A stretch of 64,000 bases of DNA from Antarctobacter sediminis (GCF_019218285.1 NZ_JAHUZG010000006.1:124001-188000); one strand, 5' to 3'. Shown: positions 7,250-16,598, counted from the first letter of the stretch. Numbers and translations are program-made. Notes: a model not told the origin generated them from the sequence alone.

Positions 7250-8989
7250 CTAGCAGGGCGGGGTCAAGCCCGACTTTCGGACCCTGCGCAGGATGGTTGA
7301 CCGGTTGACGCCCAGCCGGCGGGCCGCCTGCGCCATGTTCCAGCCGCAGGCATCCAGAATCGCCTCGAGGTCTTCCGCAGGGGCTTTGGGTTCGATCCGG
7401 GCCGGCAGATCGGGCAGGTCGACAACCTGTCCGTCGCAAAGCGAGGCGGCCATATCCAGTGCCGATTGCAACTCGCGGATGTTGCCGGGCCAGTCGCGCC
7501 CGCCAAGTTCCGCCCGTGCCGATGGCGATAATTGCAGCGCCCCGGCGGTGCGCCGCCGCAACAGCCGATCCAGCAGCCAGTCCATGTCCTGCCGCAAGCG
7601 CAGCGGCGGCAGGTCCAGCACCGCGCCCACGATGCGAAAGAACAGGTCTTCGCGCAGGGGCGAGGATGCGGGTGCGGCCACGCCCGGATCGCGGGCCGAT
7701 CCGATGATCCGCAGATCCTCGCGCCGGTCCAGAACTGCCAGCAGCGCGGCCTGTGCCTCTGGATCAAGGTCCTCGACGCCTTTCAGGAACAAGGTCCCGG
7801 GCTTGGCCTCGTCCAGTGGCGCGATCCCCTCGGGTGTCAGCCCGGCGCAGCGCAACAGGTGAAAACCGCGCGGCGCGCCGCCCGCCACATGGATCGCGCG
7901 GGCCAGCGTTTCCTTGCCGGTGCCCGTTTCGCCCAGCAACACGATCGGCACCTTGCTGGAGGCCAGCCGCGCTGCCTTGCGCAGCAGCGTCTGCATCCGG
8001 GGATCGGCCCCGGCCAGCGCGGCAAACCCTTCGGGCACGTCACGCGGTTCGGCGCGCCACGGGCGGCGGATCGTCTGGGGGGCGATGGCATGGCCGAACA
8101 GGCCGCGCCCGTCGCGATGGTGCAGCACGCGGTCCTCGGTCGGGCGGCCACGCATCAGGTCGGGTAAATCGTCCACCGAGATGTTCAGCAGGTGGTCGAT
8201 CCGTTTGCCGATCAGGCTGTCGCCGTCGCCCGGCGACAGACACCGTTCCGCCCCGTGGGTCAGGCCGACGATATGGCCCGATCCGTCCAGCGCCACGGCG
8301 GCCTCCGGGTCGACCTCTAGAAACTCGGGTGAGGTCGAAAACCGCAACACCCAGTTGCTGCGCGTCATGGCCATGAGGTTCGCCATCTCGACCCGGCGTG
8401 CCGAGGCGGTCACAAGGCTCATGGCCAGGTTCTGCGAGGCTTTGGACGATGGCGACCGCAGCAGCGAAATATCCAGAACCGCCGACAACTCGCCCTTGGT
8501 GTCAAAGATTGGTGCGGCGGTGCAGGACAGCGGTGTATGCGTCATCCCAAAATGATCGCTTTGGTGGATCGTCACCGCTTCGCCGGTCACAAGACAGGAG
8601 CCCACGCCGCAGGTGCCGGCAAGGTCTTCGGTCCAGTTATAGCCAAGGTGCAGACCGGCGCGGCGCAGGTCGTCCTCGAAACTGGGATCGCCAAAGAAAT
8701 CCACGCAGACGCCTTTGGCATCGGCCAAAAGCAGCACATAGTTCTGCCCCGCGACCTGCCGGAACAACGCCTGAAGTCCCGAGCGCGCCGTGGCGATCAA
8801 CCGCTCTGACTGCTCCCGGTGTTCGCGCAATTCGCTTTCGGACACGATATGTGCCGGGTCGCGGCGGGTCGGGTCCATGCCGTAGGTTTCGACACAGCGC
8901 CGCCAGCTGTCCGCCACCAGTTGATCGCGCCCGGTTTCCTGCCCGCGCAACACACGGTCGATTTCGGTCACATGGTCCAGATCGCTCAT
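7250..8989 (-). CDS. AcoR-like activator (GAF-AAA-Fis HTH) lacking GAFTGA
   Basis: A 579-residue regulator. It has an AcoR-type GAF domain (about 60-210, with the THTPLSCTAAPI signature), a shortened AAA+ domain (about 320-510) and a Fis-type helix-turn-helix (541-575). Walker A is intact (GETGTGKE, 353-360), as are the arginine-finger region REDLFFRI and WPGNIREL. However, only about 17 residues separate FHLLRC (376-381) from GTLFLKG (398-404). The GAFTGA loop that contacts sigma-54 is therefore deleted, and the Walker B DE is replaced by KG. It probably does not act as a normal ATP-hydrolysing sigma-54 activator. It lies between the BKACE and monooxygenase genes, all on the minus strand. 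Confidence 0.85.
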   Translation of the reverse strand: MSDLDHVTEIDRVLRGQETGRDQLVADSWRRCVETYGMDPTRRDPAHIVSESELREHREQSERLIATARSGLQALFRQVAGQNYVLLLADAKGVCVDFFGDPSFEDDLRRAGLHLGYNWTEDLAGTCGVGSCLVTGEAVTIHQSDHFGMTHTPLSCTAAPIFDTKGELSAVLDISLLRSPSSKASQNLAMSLVTASARRVEMANLMAMTRSNWVLRFSTSPEFLEVDPEAAVALDGSGHIVGLTHGAERCLSPGDGDSLIGKRIDHLLNISVDDLPDLMRGRPTEDRVLHHRDGRGLFGHAIAPQTIRRPWRAEPRDVPEGFAALAGADPRMQTLLRKAARLASSKVPIVLLGETGTGKETLARAIHVAGGAPRGFHLLRCAGLTPEGIAPLDEAKPGTLFLKGVEDLDPEAQAALLAVLDRREDLRIIGSARDPGVAAPASSPLREDLFFRIVGAVLDLPPLRLRQDMDWLLDRLLRRRTAGALQLSPSARAELGGRDWPGNIRELQSALDMAASLCDGQVVDLPDLPARIEPKAPAEDLEAILDACGWNMAQAARRLGVNRSTILRRVRKSGLTPPC

Positions 8990-9086
8990 GCCGCCCCTCC
9001 CCAGTGGCTGCGCGACAGCTTACCCGCAAAAGGGCGTCCGGCCAGAAATTTCGGCACTGGCCTTTTGGACCGGTTGACAGCGGCGG

Positions 9087-10016
9087 TCAGAACCCGACCT
9101 GATCGGCGCCTTTCAGATCCAGCATGTCGCGCGCTTCGTCCGGGGTGGCGGGTTCCAGCCCCAGCCCCTCGATGATCTGGCGCGCCTTCATGACCTGTTC
9201 GGCGTTTGTCTTGGCCAGTTGCCCGGGGCCAAGCCAGAGCGAGTCCTCCAGCCCGACGCGCAGGTTGCCGCCCATGGCGGCGGCCATCGCGGCGATGGGC
9301 AGCTGGTTCTTGCCCGCGCCAAGAACCGACCAGCGGTATTGATCCCCGAACAGCCGGTCGGCGGTGCGCTTCATGTGCAGCACGTCGTCGGGATGCGCGC
9401 CGATGCCGCCCATCAGGCCGAACACCGTCTGGATGAACAGCGGCGGTTTCACCAACCCTTCGTCAAGGAAATGCCGCAGGTTATACAGATGCGAGGTGTC
9501 GTAGCATTCGAACTCGAACCGCGTGCCCGAAGCGCCCAGCGTGGTCAGGATGTATTCGATCTGACCAAAGCTGTTGTTGAAGATGATGTTCTTGTTTCCG
9601 ACGTAGTCGCGCTCCCACTGGTGTTGCAGGTCCGGGAACCGTTTGAGCATCGGGAACAGGCCGAAATTCATGCTGCCCATGTTCAGCGAGGCGACCTCGG
9701 GGCGGTGGGTTTCGGCGGGGCGGACACGTTCCTCGACCGTCATCGTGGGCGCGCCACCGGTGGTGATGTTCACAACGCAGTCAGAGGCCTGCTTGATGAT
9801 GCCAAGGAAAGGGGCAAAGGCCTCGGGCGTCTGATCGGGGCGGCCGTCCTGCGGATCGCGTGCGTGCAAGTGAACAATGGCGGCACCTGCCTTGGCCGCG
9901 CCAATGGCGGCCTCGGCGATTTCCGAGGCGGTCACCGGCAGATGTTCCGACATCGACGGCGTGTGGATGGCGCCGGTGACGGCGCAGGTGATGATCACCT
10001 TGCGGGGTTTGGCCAT
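9087..10016 (-). CDS. BKACE-family beta-keto acid cleavage enzyme (DUF849)
   Basis: A 309-residue TIM-barrel protein of the 3-keto-5-aminohexanoate cleavage (Kce/BKACE) family. It shows the metal-binding HLHARDP motif near residue 50, NITTGGAPTMTVEERV and the NMGSMNF segment. Family members use zinc to react a beta-keto acid with acetyl-CoA, giving acetoacetate and a new CoA ester. The upstream gene, 15 bases away on the same strand, is carnitine-dehydrogenase-like, so dehydrocarnitine (giving glycine-betainyl-CoA) is a reasonable substrate guess. Other beta-keto acids remain possible because specificity residues cannot be judged by eye. Confidence 0.85.
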   Translation of the reverse strand: MAKPRKVIITCAVTGAIHTPSMSEHLPVTASEIAEAAIGAAKAGAAIVHLHARDPQDGRPDQTPEAFAPFLGIIKQASDCVVNITTGGAPTMTVEERVRPAETHRPEVASLNMGSMNFGLFPMLKRFPDLQHQWERDYVGNKNIIFNNSFGQIEYILTTLGASGTRFEFECYDTSHLYNLRHFLDEGLVKPPLFIQTVFGLMGGIGAHPDDVLHMKRTADRLFGDQYRWSVLGAGKNQLPIAAMAAAMGGNLRVGLEDSLWLGPGQLAKTNAEQVMKARQIIEGLGLEPATPDEARDMLDLKGADQVGF

Positions 10017-10031
10017 TGATAGCTCCTTGGG

Positions 10032-10964
10032 TCAAAGGGTGTCCGAGGCAAGATGGCGGCGCAGCGCGGCAAGCCGCTTGTCGCGCCGGTCCTGCCGTGC
10101 CCGGATGGCGGCGGGGCTGCGATCCTGTTCCCAGCCTTCGGCGATCTTTTCGGCAGTCTCGACCGAAAACACATCCGGCCCCGCCGGTTCTTGCGCCAGC
10201 CGGGCATAAAAGCCGCCGTACCGGGCGGCGTAGTCGGTGATCCCGCCGGGGGCGTTCAGGTCGACGGTTTCGATCGGCCCCATCAAGGCCCAACGCAGCC
10301 CAAGCCCGTGTTTGATGGTGGCGTCCAGCCCCTCGACGTCGACCACGCCTTCGCCCAGTAGCCGCAGCGCCTCGGCCAACAGCGCGCCTTGCAGCCGGTT
10401 GAGGACAAACCCGTCGCGTTCGCGGGTCATGCGCACGGGCACCTGGCCAATGCGGCGATAGAGCGCTTCGGCCCGGTCCAGCGCGTCCGCCGATGTCCAT
10501 GGCGCGGGGCACATTTCAACAACCGGGACAAGGTGCGGCGGGTTCACCGGATGGCCGACAAGACAGCGGGCGCGATGCGCAAGATCCTCTGTGAACCGCG
10601 AGGCGACGATGGCGGATGTCGATGATGCAAGGACCGCCGCGGGATCTGCTGCCCGGTCCAATTGCGCAAATAGCGCCTGTTTGACCTCCAGTTGTTCCGG
10701 GCCGTTTTCCTGCACGAAACCGGCACCATCTACCGCCTCGTCCAGCGTGGTGCAGGTGCTTATGCGGGCCAGCGTGCCGCCGCGGTCGTCTAGCAGGCCC
10801 TCGGCTGTCAGCGTGTCGCAAAGCGTGGCAACCTCTGCACCAAAGCTGGTCAAGGCGTCGGGGCTGGCGTCCCAGACGCGCACCTTCAGGCCCGCACGGG
10901 CAAAGAGCGCAGCCCAGGACCGGCCGATCAATCCGGCCCCGACGATTGCCACGGTTTCGGTCAT
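10032..10964 (-). CDS. 3-hydroxyacyl-CoA dehydrogenase family, L-carnitine-dehydrogenase-like
   Basis: A 310-residue NAD-dependent dehydrogenase with the Rossmann motif VAIVGAGLIGRSWA at residues 5-18, the substrate loop ASSTSAI and the catalytic-His motif GHPVNPPHLVPVVE near 137-150. A C-terminal helical domain follows. The GHP-NPPHL form, rather than the HFFNP of fatty-acid enzymes, is typical of L-carnitine dehydrogenase and lambda-crystallin relatives. It would oxidise a 3-hydroxy acid to the 3-keto acid, which the BKACE enzyme encoded next could cleave. The carnitine thioesterase often seen with such genes is absent here, which leaves the substrate open. Confidence 0.75.
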   Translation of the reverse strand: MTETVAIVGAGLIGRSWAALFARAGLKVRVWDASPDALTSFGAEVATLCDTLTAEGLLDDRGGTLARISTCTTLDEAVDGAGFVQENGPEQLEVKQALFAQLDRAADPAAVLASSTSAIVASRFTEDLAHRARCLVGHPVNPPHLVPVVEMCPAPWTSADALDRAEALYRRIGQVPVRMTRERDGFVLNRLQGALLAEALRLLGEGVVDVEGLDATIKHGLGLRWALMGPIETVDLNAPGGITDYAARYGGFYARLAQEPAGPDVFSVETAEKIAEGWEQDRSPAAIRARQDRRDKRLAALRRHLASDTL

Positions 10965-11113
10965 GGCCGTTTGTCCTCTCCCTGTTTGTCCCGACGATAG
11001 GCCGAGCCCGCGCGCCCCGGCAAGCGTCGTGGTATCGGGCCGCCTGCGACGGGCCTGCTCCCCGGAGACAAGGAATTTTGCTAGGATGGGGTGTCAGATC
11101 AGGGGGGACTGTC

Positions 11114-12751
11114 ATGACAGAGTATTACAACCTCGGCGACTATGGCCGCAGCGCCAGCGCCGTTCCGGAGGCGCAGACATGGTTCGACAGGGGGCTGGTC
11201 TGGCTGTTCGCCTACAATCACGAAGAGGCAATCGTCTGTTTCGAACGGGCGCTTGCGGCGGACCCGTCCTGTGCGCTGGCCCATTGGGGCATCGCCTATG
11301 CCATCGGGCCGAATTACAACAAGCCATGGGAAGTGTTCACCCCCGAGGAAAAGGCCCCGTCGCTCAGTCGCGCCCATGCGGCGCTGGCCTCGGGACTGGC
11401 TTTGGAAGGGGCCGCGCCGGTAGAAAAGGCCCTGCTTGCCGCGCTGGCGGAACGCTATCCGCAAGACCCCGGGATCGAGGACTACCAGCCTTTCAACGAC
11501 GGGTTCGCTGCGGCGATGAAACCGGTCTACGAGGCTTTCCCCGACGATCTGGACGTGAACTTTGTCTATGCCGAGGCGATGATGAATCGCACGCCATGGC
11601 AGTTGTGGGATTTCCATCGCGGGCTGCCCAACCCCGAGGCCTCGACATCCGAGGCAATGGCGGTTCTGGAGCGTGCCTTTGAACAGCTTGAGGGTGCCTG
11701 GGACCATCCCGGTTTGCTGCATATGTACATCCACCTGATGGAGATGTCGCCCCATCCCGAACGCGCCTTGCGCCACGGCGACCGGCTGACGGGACTGGTG
11801 CCCGATGCGGGGCATCTTGTGCATATGGCGACGCATATCGACGTTCTCTGCGGCGATTACCAGAATGTGCTGGCACGAAACCTCGCGGCGGCGAAGGTGG
11901 ACGAAGTCTTCAAGCAGAGGGCAGGGGCCGCGAATTTCTATGCGCTTTACCGCATCCACAACCTGCATTTTGCGCTGTACGGGGCCATGTTTCTGGGACA
12001 GCGCGCCGCCGCGCTGGATGCGGCCCACCGGTTGCGGGACGAGGTGCCCGACGAGGTGGTCCGGGTCTACCCGGACCTGTTCGAAACCTTCGTGGCCGCG
12101 CTGCCGCATGTCTATATCCGGTTCGGGATGTGGTCCGAGGTCTTGGACCTCGAATTGCCGGAAGACACGCAACTTTACACTACGACCAACGCATTGATCC
12201 TGTATGCGCGCGCAATTGCGCTGGCCAACCTTGGACGCCATGACGAGGCAGAGATCGCGGGTCGAGATTTCATGGCCGCCTACGCGGTGGTGCCGGAAGA
12301 GCGGATGCTGTTCAACAACACCGCGCGCGACGTGCTGGCCGTGGCCGAACGGATGATGTGGGGGGAGATCGCCTACAAGGCCGGGCGCCGCGAAGAGGGG
12401 CTGGCCTGTTTGCGGCAGGCGGTCGCCCTTGATGACGGGTTACAATACGAGGAACCATGGTCATGGCCTCAACCCACGCGGCACGCGCTGGGCGCGCTGC
12501 TGATGGATGCCGGACAGCATGACGAGGCAGAGGCCGTCTATCGCGCCGATCTTGGGCTGGACGGATCGCTGCCACGGCCAAGCCAGCACCCGCGAAATGT
12601 ATGGGCGCTGCACGGGTTGAACGAATGCCTTGTTCGTCGGGGCGAGCTGGTGGAACGCCCGCATATCGCCGGACTGTTGGATCAGGCGCTGGCCCGCGCC
12701 GATGTGCCGATCCGGGCCAGTTGCCTGTGCCGGTCGCGGGTGGCCGCCTGA
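11114..12751 (+). CDS. Tetratricopeptide-repeat protein of unknown function
   Basis: A 545-residue protein without signal peptide or membrane segments. TPR-like helical pairs are visible at the N-terminus (GLVWLFAYNHEEAIVCFERAL, about residues 25-45, split by family-typical AHWGIAYAIGPNYNKPWEVF) and again near 380-500 (ARAIALANLGRHDEAEIA; LLMDAGQHDEAEAVYRADL). His-rich segments (LLHMYIHLMEMSP; LVHMATHIDV) in the middle are striking and could bind metal. The start at 11114 follows a GGGGGA ribosome-binding sequence. It is divergent from the carnitine-dehydrogenase-like gene and precedes the envelope module with a 184-base gap. I do not know its role. Confidence 0.75.
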   Translation: MTEYYNLGDYGRSASAVPEAQTWFDRGLVWLFAYNHEEAIVCFERALAADPSCALAHWGIAYAIGPNYNKPWEVFTPEEKAPSLSRAHAALASGLALEGAAPVEKALLAALAERYPQDPGIEDYQPFNDGFAAAMKPVYEAFPDDLDVNFVYAEAMMNRTPWQLWDFHRGLPNPEASTSEAMAVLERAFEQLEGAWDHPGLLHMYIHLMEMSPHPERALRHGDRLTGLVPDAGHLVHMATHIDVLCGDYQNVLARNLAAAKVDEVFKQRAGAANFYALYRIHNLHFALYGAMFLGQRAAALDAAHRLRDEVPDEVVRVYPDLFETFVAALPHVYIRFGMWSEVLDLELPEDTQLYTTTNALILYARAIALANLGRHDEAEIAGRDFMAAYAVVPEERMLFNNTARDVLAVAERMMWGEIAYKAGRREEGLACLRQAVALDDGLQYEEPWSWPQPTRHALGALLMDAGQHDEAEAVYRADLGLDGSLPRPSQHPRNVWALHGLNECLVRRGELVERPHIAGLLDQALARADVPIRASCLCRSRVAA

Positions 12752-12935
12752 CGCGGGGCAAGCGAACCCGTATTGCTGTTGCTTTCTTTGGCGGTTTTGC
12801 CGGACTGCCCGCTTTTTAAGCGCTTGACGGCAAAGCTCTGATTTGGGGCGGCTGGGGTATATCCTTACCTGTTTCAACGCGGATTTGGCGGTATGATACC
12901 CTAAGTCAACCCGGGCCATGCAAGGAGTGCGCCAC

Positions 12936-13421
12936 GTGACAGCAACACAGACCGCCAGCCAGACAAAGCAAAGCGGACCGGGGCTGCCGCGTCGCGCCAT
13001 TCTTGGGGCGGTGTTGGTTTCGGCCTCGCTTGGGGTGGCGGCGGCGCTTGGGATTGCCGGGGCGGCCCTGTCCCCCTCCAGCGCGGACTTCGCCTTTAGC
13101 CGGGGCACGGCTTTTGCCAATGGCGAAGAGGCGCGGCTAAGGGCACAGGCGGCCCGTCTGGCCGCCGACGACCGGATCGTTTTGCGCATCACCGGTCATA
13201 GCGGCACACAGGGGGACGAGGCTGCAAACCTCACGCTGTCCGAGGAACGTGCCGAAACCGCGCGCCAGATCGTTCTGGATGCGGGATTTCCCCTGCGCCG
13301 GATCGACTGGGCAGGCGGGGTGGGCGGCGGCGACCCGCTGCCACGTGACAGCGACGTCAGTGATCGCGCCTTCCAGTCCAGCCTCGCACGGGTGACACTG
13401 TCATGGCAGGTGCGGCCATGA
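12936..13421 (+). CDS. Membrane-anchored OmpA-like domain protein
   Basis: A 161-residue protein with an N-terminal transmembrane anchor (about residues 20-45, rich in Ala, Leu and Val). A periplasmic OmpA-type domain follows, with the core RITGHSGTQGDEAANLTLSEERAE in two blocks and a late SLARVTLSW segment. This fold usually binds peptidoglycan. I chose the GTG at 12936 because AAGGAG lies 8 bases upstream; the in-frame ATG at 12918 would put that sequence inside the gene. It opens a five-gene plus-strand cluster and overlaps the next start by four bases. Confidence 0.72.
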   Translation: MTATQTASQTKQSGPGLPRRAILGAVLVSASLGVAAALGIAGAALSPSSADFAFSRGTAFANGEEARLRAQAARLAADDRIVLRITGHSGTQGDEAANLTLSEERAETARQIVLDAGFPLRRIDWAGGVGGGDPLPRDSDVSDRAFQSSLARVTLSWQVRP

Positions 13422-14107
13422 GTGTTTACGACCGCGCGGCCAGTGGCGGGCGGCTGTCGTCGCGCGCACCGGTTCTGCCCATGTTGCTGGTGCTGGGCGC
13501 GGTCCTTGTTGCGGGGCTTGCCTATCTGGCCTTCGTGCGCCTGCCCATGCCTTTTCCCGGCGCCCATGTGGCGGTGGCCGTGGTGCTGGGGCTGGCGTTG
13601 TCCCTTGGGGGCCTGATGTTGCTGCCGGCACGCGCGCTGCATTCCGAAGCGGCGCTGCTGGCCCATGCCTTCGACGCGCTGCACGGGGCGCAGGCCGGTC
13701 GCCATGCCACCGCGCTGGCCACGGTGATCGACACCCATGACCGCGCGCGGCGGATCCGGCGCATCGTCCCGGGCACGCAACAGGATATTGCCGAACTGCT
13801 GACACGCACCGCCGACCGTTTTGATGCTCTGGCGCGCAGCCTGTTCTATGCGCCGCGCGAACTGCCAAAGGTGCAGGCGGTTCTGGCCCGGTCCGACCTC
13901 GTGGTCGAGGCGATTGAAACCCATGGTGCCCTGCGCGCCCGCGCGGGCGGCGAAGGCAAGGATGTCGAGGCCAGCCGGGCGCATCTGCGGTCCAGCATAG
14001 AAAGCCTGCACGCCGCGCTTGACGGCCTTGAGGCGCGGGCGATCACATCCTTGCTGGAAAAGGTCGAAGTGGCCTCATCCACGGCAGAGACGCTGCTGAG
14101 ACGCTGA
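13418..14107 (+). CDS. Two-TM membrane protein resembling XpaC
   Basis: A 229-residue protein with two hydrophobic segments (about residues 20-38 and 48-70) and a long helical cytoplasmic part. The C-terminal half, with regularly spaced Leu, a RFDALARSLFYAPRELPKV segment and the ending EKVEVASSTAETLLRR, resembles the XpaC family. XpaC genes usually sit next to telA (toxic anion resistance). No telA gene is in the window. Coupling to the preceding OmpA gene by an ATGA overlap suggests the products act together at the inner membrane. The family assignment is from pattern only. Confidence 0.5.
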   Translation: MSVYDRAASGGRLSSRAPVLPMLLVLGAVLVAGLAYLAFVRLPMPFPGAHVAVAVVLGLALSLGGLMLLPARALHSEAALLAHAFDALHGAQAGRHATALATVIDTHDRARRIRRIVPGTQQDIAELLTRTADRFDALARSLFYAPRELPKVQAVLARSDLVVEAIETHGALRARAGGEGKDVEASRAHLRSSIESLHAALDGLEARAITSLLEKVEVASSTAETLLRR

Positions 14108-14160
14108 GACCAGTCTGAATTCTACGGGGCGGGGGCCCCGACAACGACAAAGGACAAGTT

Positions 14161-15834
14161 ATGCAGAAACTCATTCGATCCCTTTGCGTGGCCCTTGCGA
14201 TGGGGGCGATGGCCTTGCCCGTTGCGGCGGAAACCGGCGATCCGCTGGCCGAGGTCATTACCAGCCCTGTCCGCGACTGTTCCGGCGGCACGACACAAAA
14301 GATGCCGCTGATTGCCTGGGGCGCGGATGGCGTTGTCGTTCATGCCAATGGCAAGTCGATGTCGCCCCGGCCCGGATTGTTGCAGGACGCGGGATGGGAC
14401 CTGTCGCTGAGCGTCAAGGACAAGTTCGCCGCGCAGGTCGAGGACTATCTTGCCTGCGACACGCCGTTCCTGCGCGGCACCTTGGGCATGCTGATGGCCG
14501 CCGCTCCGGTGACAGAGGCGGATCCGCGCACCGAACAGATCGTGTTCTTCAAACATAGCTGGTCGGCCGGGGACGGGATCGTGGCCGCCGATGGCATCCG
14601 CCGCCCCTCTGACCTCAAGGGCAAGCGTATCGCGATTCAGGCCTATGGCCCCCATGTGGATTTCGTGGGCCGGGTGCTGTCGGACGCAGGCCTCAGCTTT
14701 GACGATGTGACTGTTGTCTGGGCCGAGGCGCTGACCGGCGATGGCGACACGCCCGCCAATCTCTTTGCCGATGGCAAGGCCGACGCCGCCGCCGTCATCC
14801 TGCCGGACGCCCGTTTCCTGACCTCGGGCGGTGCGGTGGGGACCGGTGCCGAAGGATCGGTGAAAGGTTCCACGATCCTGATCTCGACGCTGGAGGCGAC
14901 CTCGGTCGTGGCGGATTATATCGCGGTGCGGGCGGATTACTTTGATGCCCACCGCGACGAGATCGCCAGAATGGTCAACGTGCTGTTCCGGGCCGAAGAG
15001 GAAATGCGCGCCTTCATGACCGAAGAGGGGAATCCCGACCGTGCCGCCATGGCCCGGATCATGGCCAATGATTTCCTTGGCGGCCTGCCCGAGGAAGAGG
15101 GGGTCTTTCTCTGGATGGATGCGATCACCGACGGCTGGTCCGGCAATGCCCGCCATTTCGCCGATCCGTCAGACCTGCGCCGTTTCGACGTGCTCAGCAC
15201 CGAGGTCGCCACCGCCCTGCGCGGCGCGGGCATGATCGATTTCCCGCATGAACTGGCCACGGCGGAATGGGATTACACCACGCTGACCGACGGCCTGAAG
15301 AACCTCGACGATCGTCAGGTTGCCGCCTTCAACCCCGAAAAGGCCGCGCAGGCCGTCAACCGGTTGCGCCGCACCGGGCAGTTGGACGCCAATACCAAGA
15401 TCGATTTCCAAGTCTATTTCGAACCGGATACCCCGGACTTCCCGATGCAGCTTTACGCCGAGGATTTCGCCGAGATCCTGCGCCTTGCCTCGACCTATTC
15501 CGGCGCGATCATCACCGTCGAAGGCCATGCTGACCCGTTGCATTTTCTGCGTCGGCAGAAGGACGGGGCGTCGAAGTCCGAGCTGCGCGGCATCCGCACG
15601 TCGACGCAGAACCTGTCGCTGCAACGGGCCATCGCCGTCGTCGATGCGCTGGAGCAATACGCCGAGGAAAACGGCATCCGCCTGATCCGCGATCAGTTCA
15701 TCGTCGATGGCGTCGGCATTTCCAGCCCGGCCTTCAACCCGCCCACAACCGAGGCGGAATGGCGCCAGAACATGCGCGTCGTCTTTCGCGTGCTGACGGC
15801 TCAGGCCGAAGCAACCACCTTTGACCCGCTGTAA
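14161..15834 (+). CDS. Periplasmic substrate-binding protein fused to an OmpA domain
   Basis: A 557-residue exported protein. A signal peptide (1-23, ending LPVAAE) is followed by an ABC-type binding domain of the NMT1/SsuA type (about 40-370; RPSDLKGKRIAIQAYGPHVD is the typical hinge region). A C-terminal OmpA/MotB domain follows (about 400-550; VEGHADPLHF, LSLQRAIAVVDAL, NMRVVFRV). No ABC permease or ATPase is nearby, so the binding domain probably senses or scaffolds rather than feeds a transporter. The OmpA domain would tether it to peptidoglycan. It lies between an XpaC-like and a vWA gene, an arrangement that suggests an envelope stress or integrity role. Confidence 0.8.
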   Translation: MQKLIRSLCVALAMGAMALPVAAETGDPLAEVITSPVRDCSGGTTQKMPLIAWGADGVVVHANGKSMSPRPGLLQDAGWDLSLSVKDKFAAQVEDYLACDTPFLRGTLGMLMAAAPVTEADPRTEQIVFFKHSWSAGDGIVAADGIRRPSDLKGKRIAIQAYGPHVDFVGRVLSDAGLSFDDVTVVWAEALTGDGDTPANLFADGKADAAAVILPDARFLTSGGAVGTGAEGSVKGSTILISTLEATSVVADYIAVRADYFDAHRDEIARMVNVLFRAEEEMRAFMTEEGNPDRAAMARIMANDFLGGLPEEEGVFLWMDAITDGWSGNARHFADPSDLRRFDVLSTEVATALRGAGMIDFPHELATAEWDYTTLTDGLKNLDDRQVAAFNPEKAAQAVNRLRRTGQLDANTKIDFQVYFEPDTPDFPMQLYAEDFAEILRLASTYSGAIITVEGHADPLHFLRRQKDGASKSELRGIRTSTQNLSLQRAIAVVDALEQYAEENGIRLIRDQFIVDGVGISSPAFNPPTTEAEWRQNMRVVFRVLTAQAEATTFDPL

Positions 15835-15845
15835 CGGAGGCTGCC

Positions 15846-16598
15846 ATGAGCAAGGCGAAAAATGCAGTCATAGCCGTGGCGGGCTTGGTGGTCGTGGGGG
15901 CCTTCATGGTCTACAACACCGCCGTCCGTGACGCGCCCTACGAACCTCAGGTTGACATGGGCACGGTGGACTGGGCCGCGGTCGCGGCATGGCCGCCCCT
16001 GATCGAAGTGTCAGATGTCGAAAGCGTCCCGGATCCGGACCGTATCTTTACCATGATCGTGCTGGACGACTCGGGTTCCATGGGATCGGATCTGGATCAG
16101 GCCAAGGCCGCCGTGCTGGAGGCGGTGCGCATGATGAAACCCACGGACCGGGTCGGGGTTCTGGCGCTGAATGCCGGTCTGGTGCTGCCGATCACCACGG
16201 TCGAGGACGCCAGTCTGACCCTGCAAGGCAAACTGGCCCCGCTGAGTTCCACCGGTTCCACGCCGCTTGGCCCGGCGCTGTCGGCGGCGCGTGACCTGCT
16301 GTCCGAAGAGGCGGCGCGCTCGCGGTCCTTCGGGACTTACCGGATTATCGTGACGACGGATGGCGCGGCAGACGATGCCGACCGGCTGGTGGCCGAGGTC
16401 AAGGAGACGGTGAACATGACACCGGTTCAGGTTGCCACCATCGGCATCGGCATCGGGCGGCGGCATGTGCTGAATGCCGAGGGTCAGACCAGCTATGTTG
16501 CGGTCGATGACGTCAGCAAGCTGAAGGATGCGCTACAGGCCGCGGTGGCCGAAAACGCCAGCTTTGACCCGATCACCGCCTTTGACGGGGACAAGTGA
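15846..16598 (+). CDS. Membrane-anchored von Willebrand factor A (vWA) domain protein
   Basis: A 250-residue protein with an N-terminal transmembrane segment (about 6-24) and a vWA domain (about 66-235). The MIDAS metal site is complete: DDSGSMG at 74-80 supplies DxSxS, STGSTPLGPAL supplies the threonine and IVTTDGAADD the second aspartate. Such domains make metal-dependent protein contacts. It starts 11 bases after the substrate-binding/OmpA fusion and ends 3 bases before the Coq4-like gene, so it is clearly in the same operon. Partners are probably the neighbouring periplasmic proteins, by inference. Confidence 0.85.
   Translation: MSKAKNAVIAVAGLVVVGAFMVYNTAVRDAPYEPQVDMGTVDWAAVAAWPPLIEVSDVESVPDPDRIFTMIVLDDSGSMGSDLDQAKAAVLEAVRMMKPTDRVGVLALNAGLVLPITTVEDASLTLQGKLAPLSSTGSTPLGPALSAARDLLSEEAARSRSFGTYRIIVTTDGAADDADRLVAEVKETVNMTPVQVATIGIGIGRRHVLNAEGQTSYVAVDDVSKLKDALQAAVAENASFDPITAFDGDK

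Noticed and set aside
5387-7300. 637-codon open frame on the plus strand
   Set aside because: It is antisense to the flavin monooxygenase and runs through the palindromic regulatory region.
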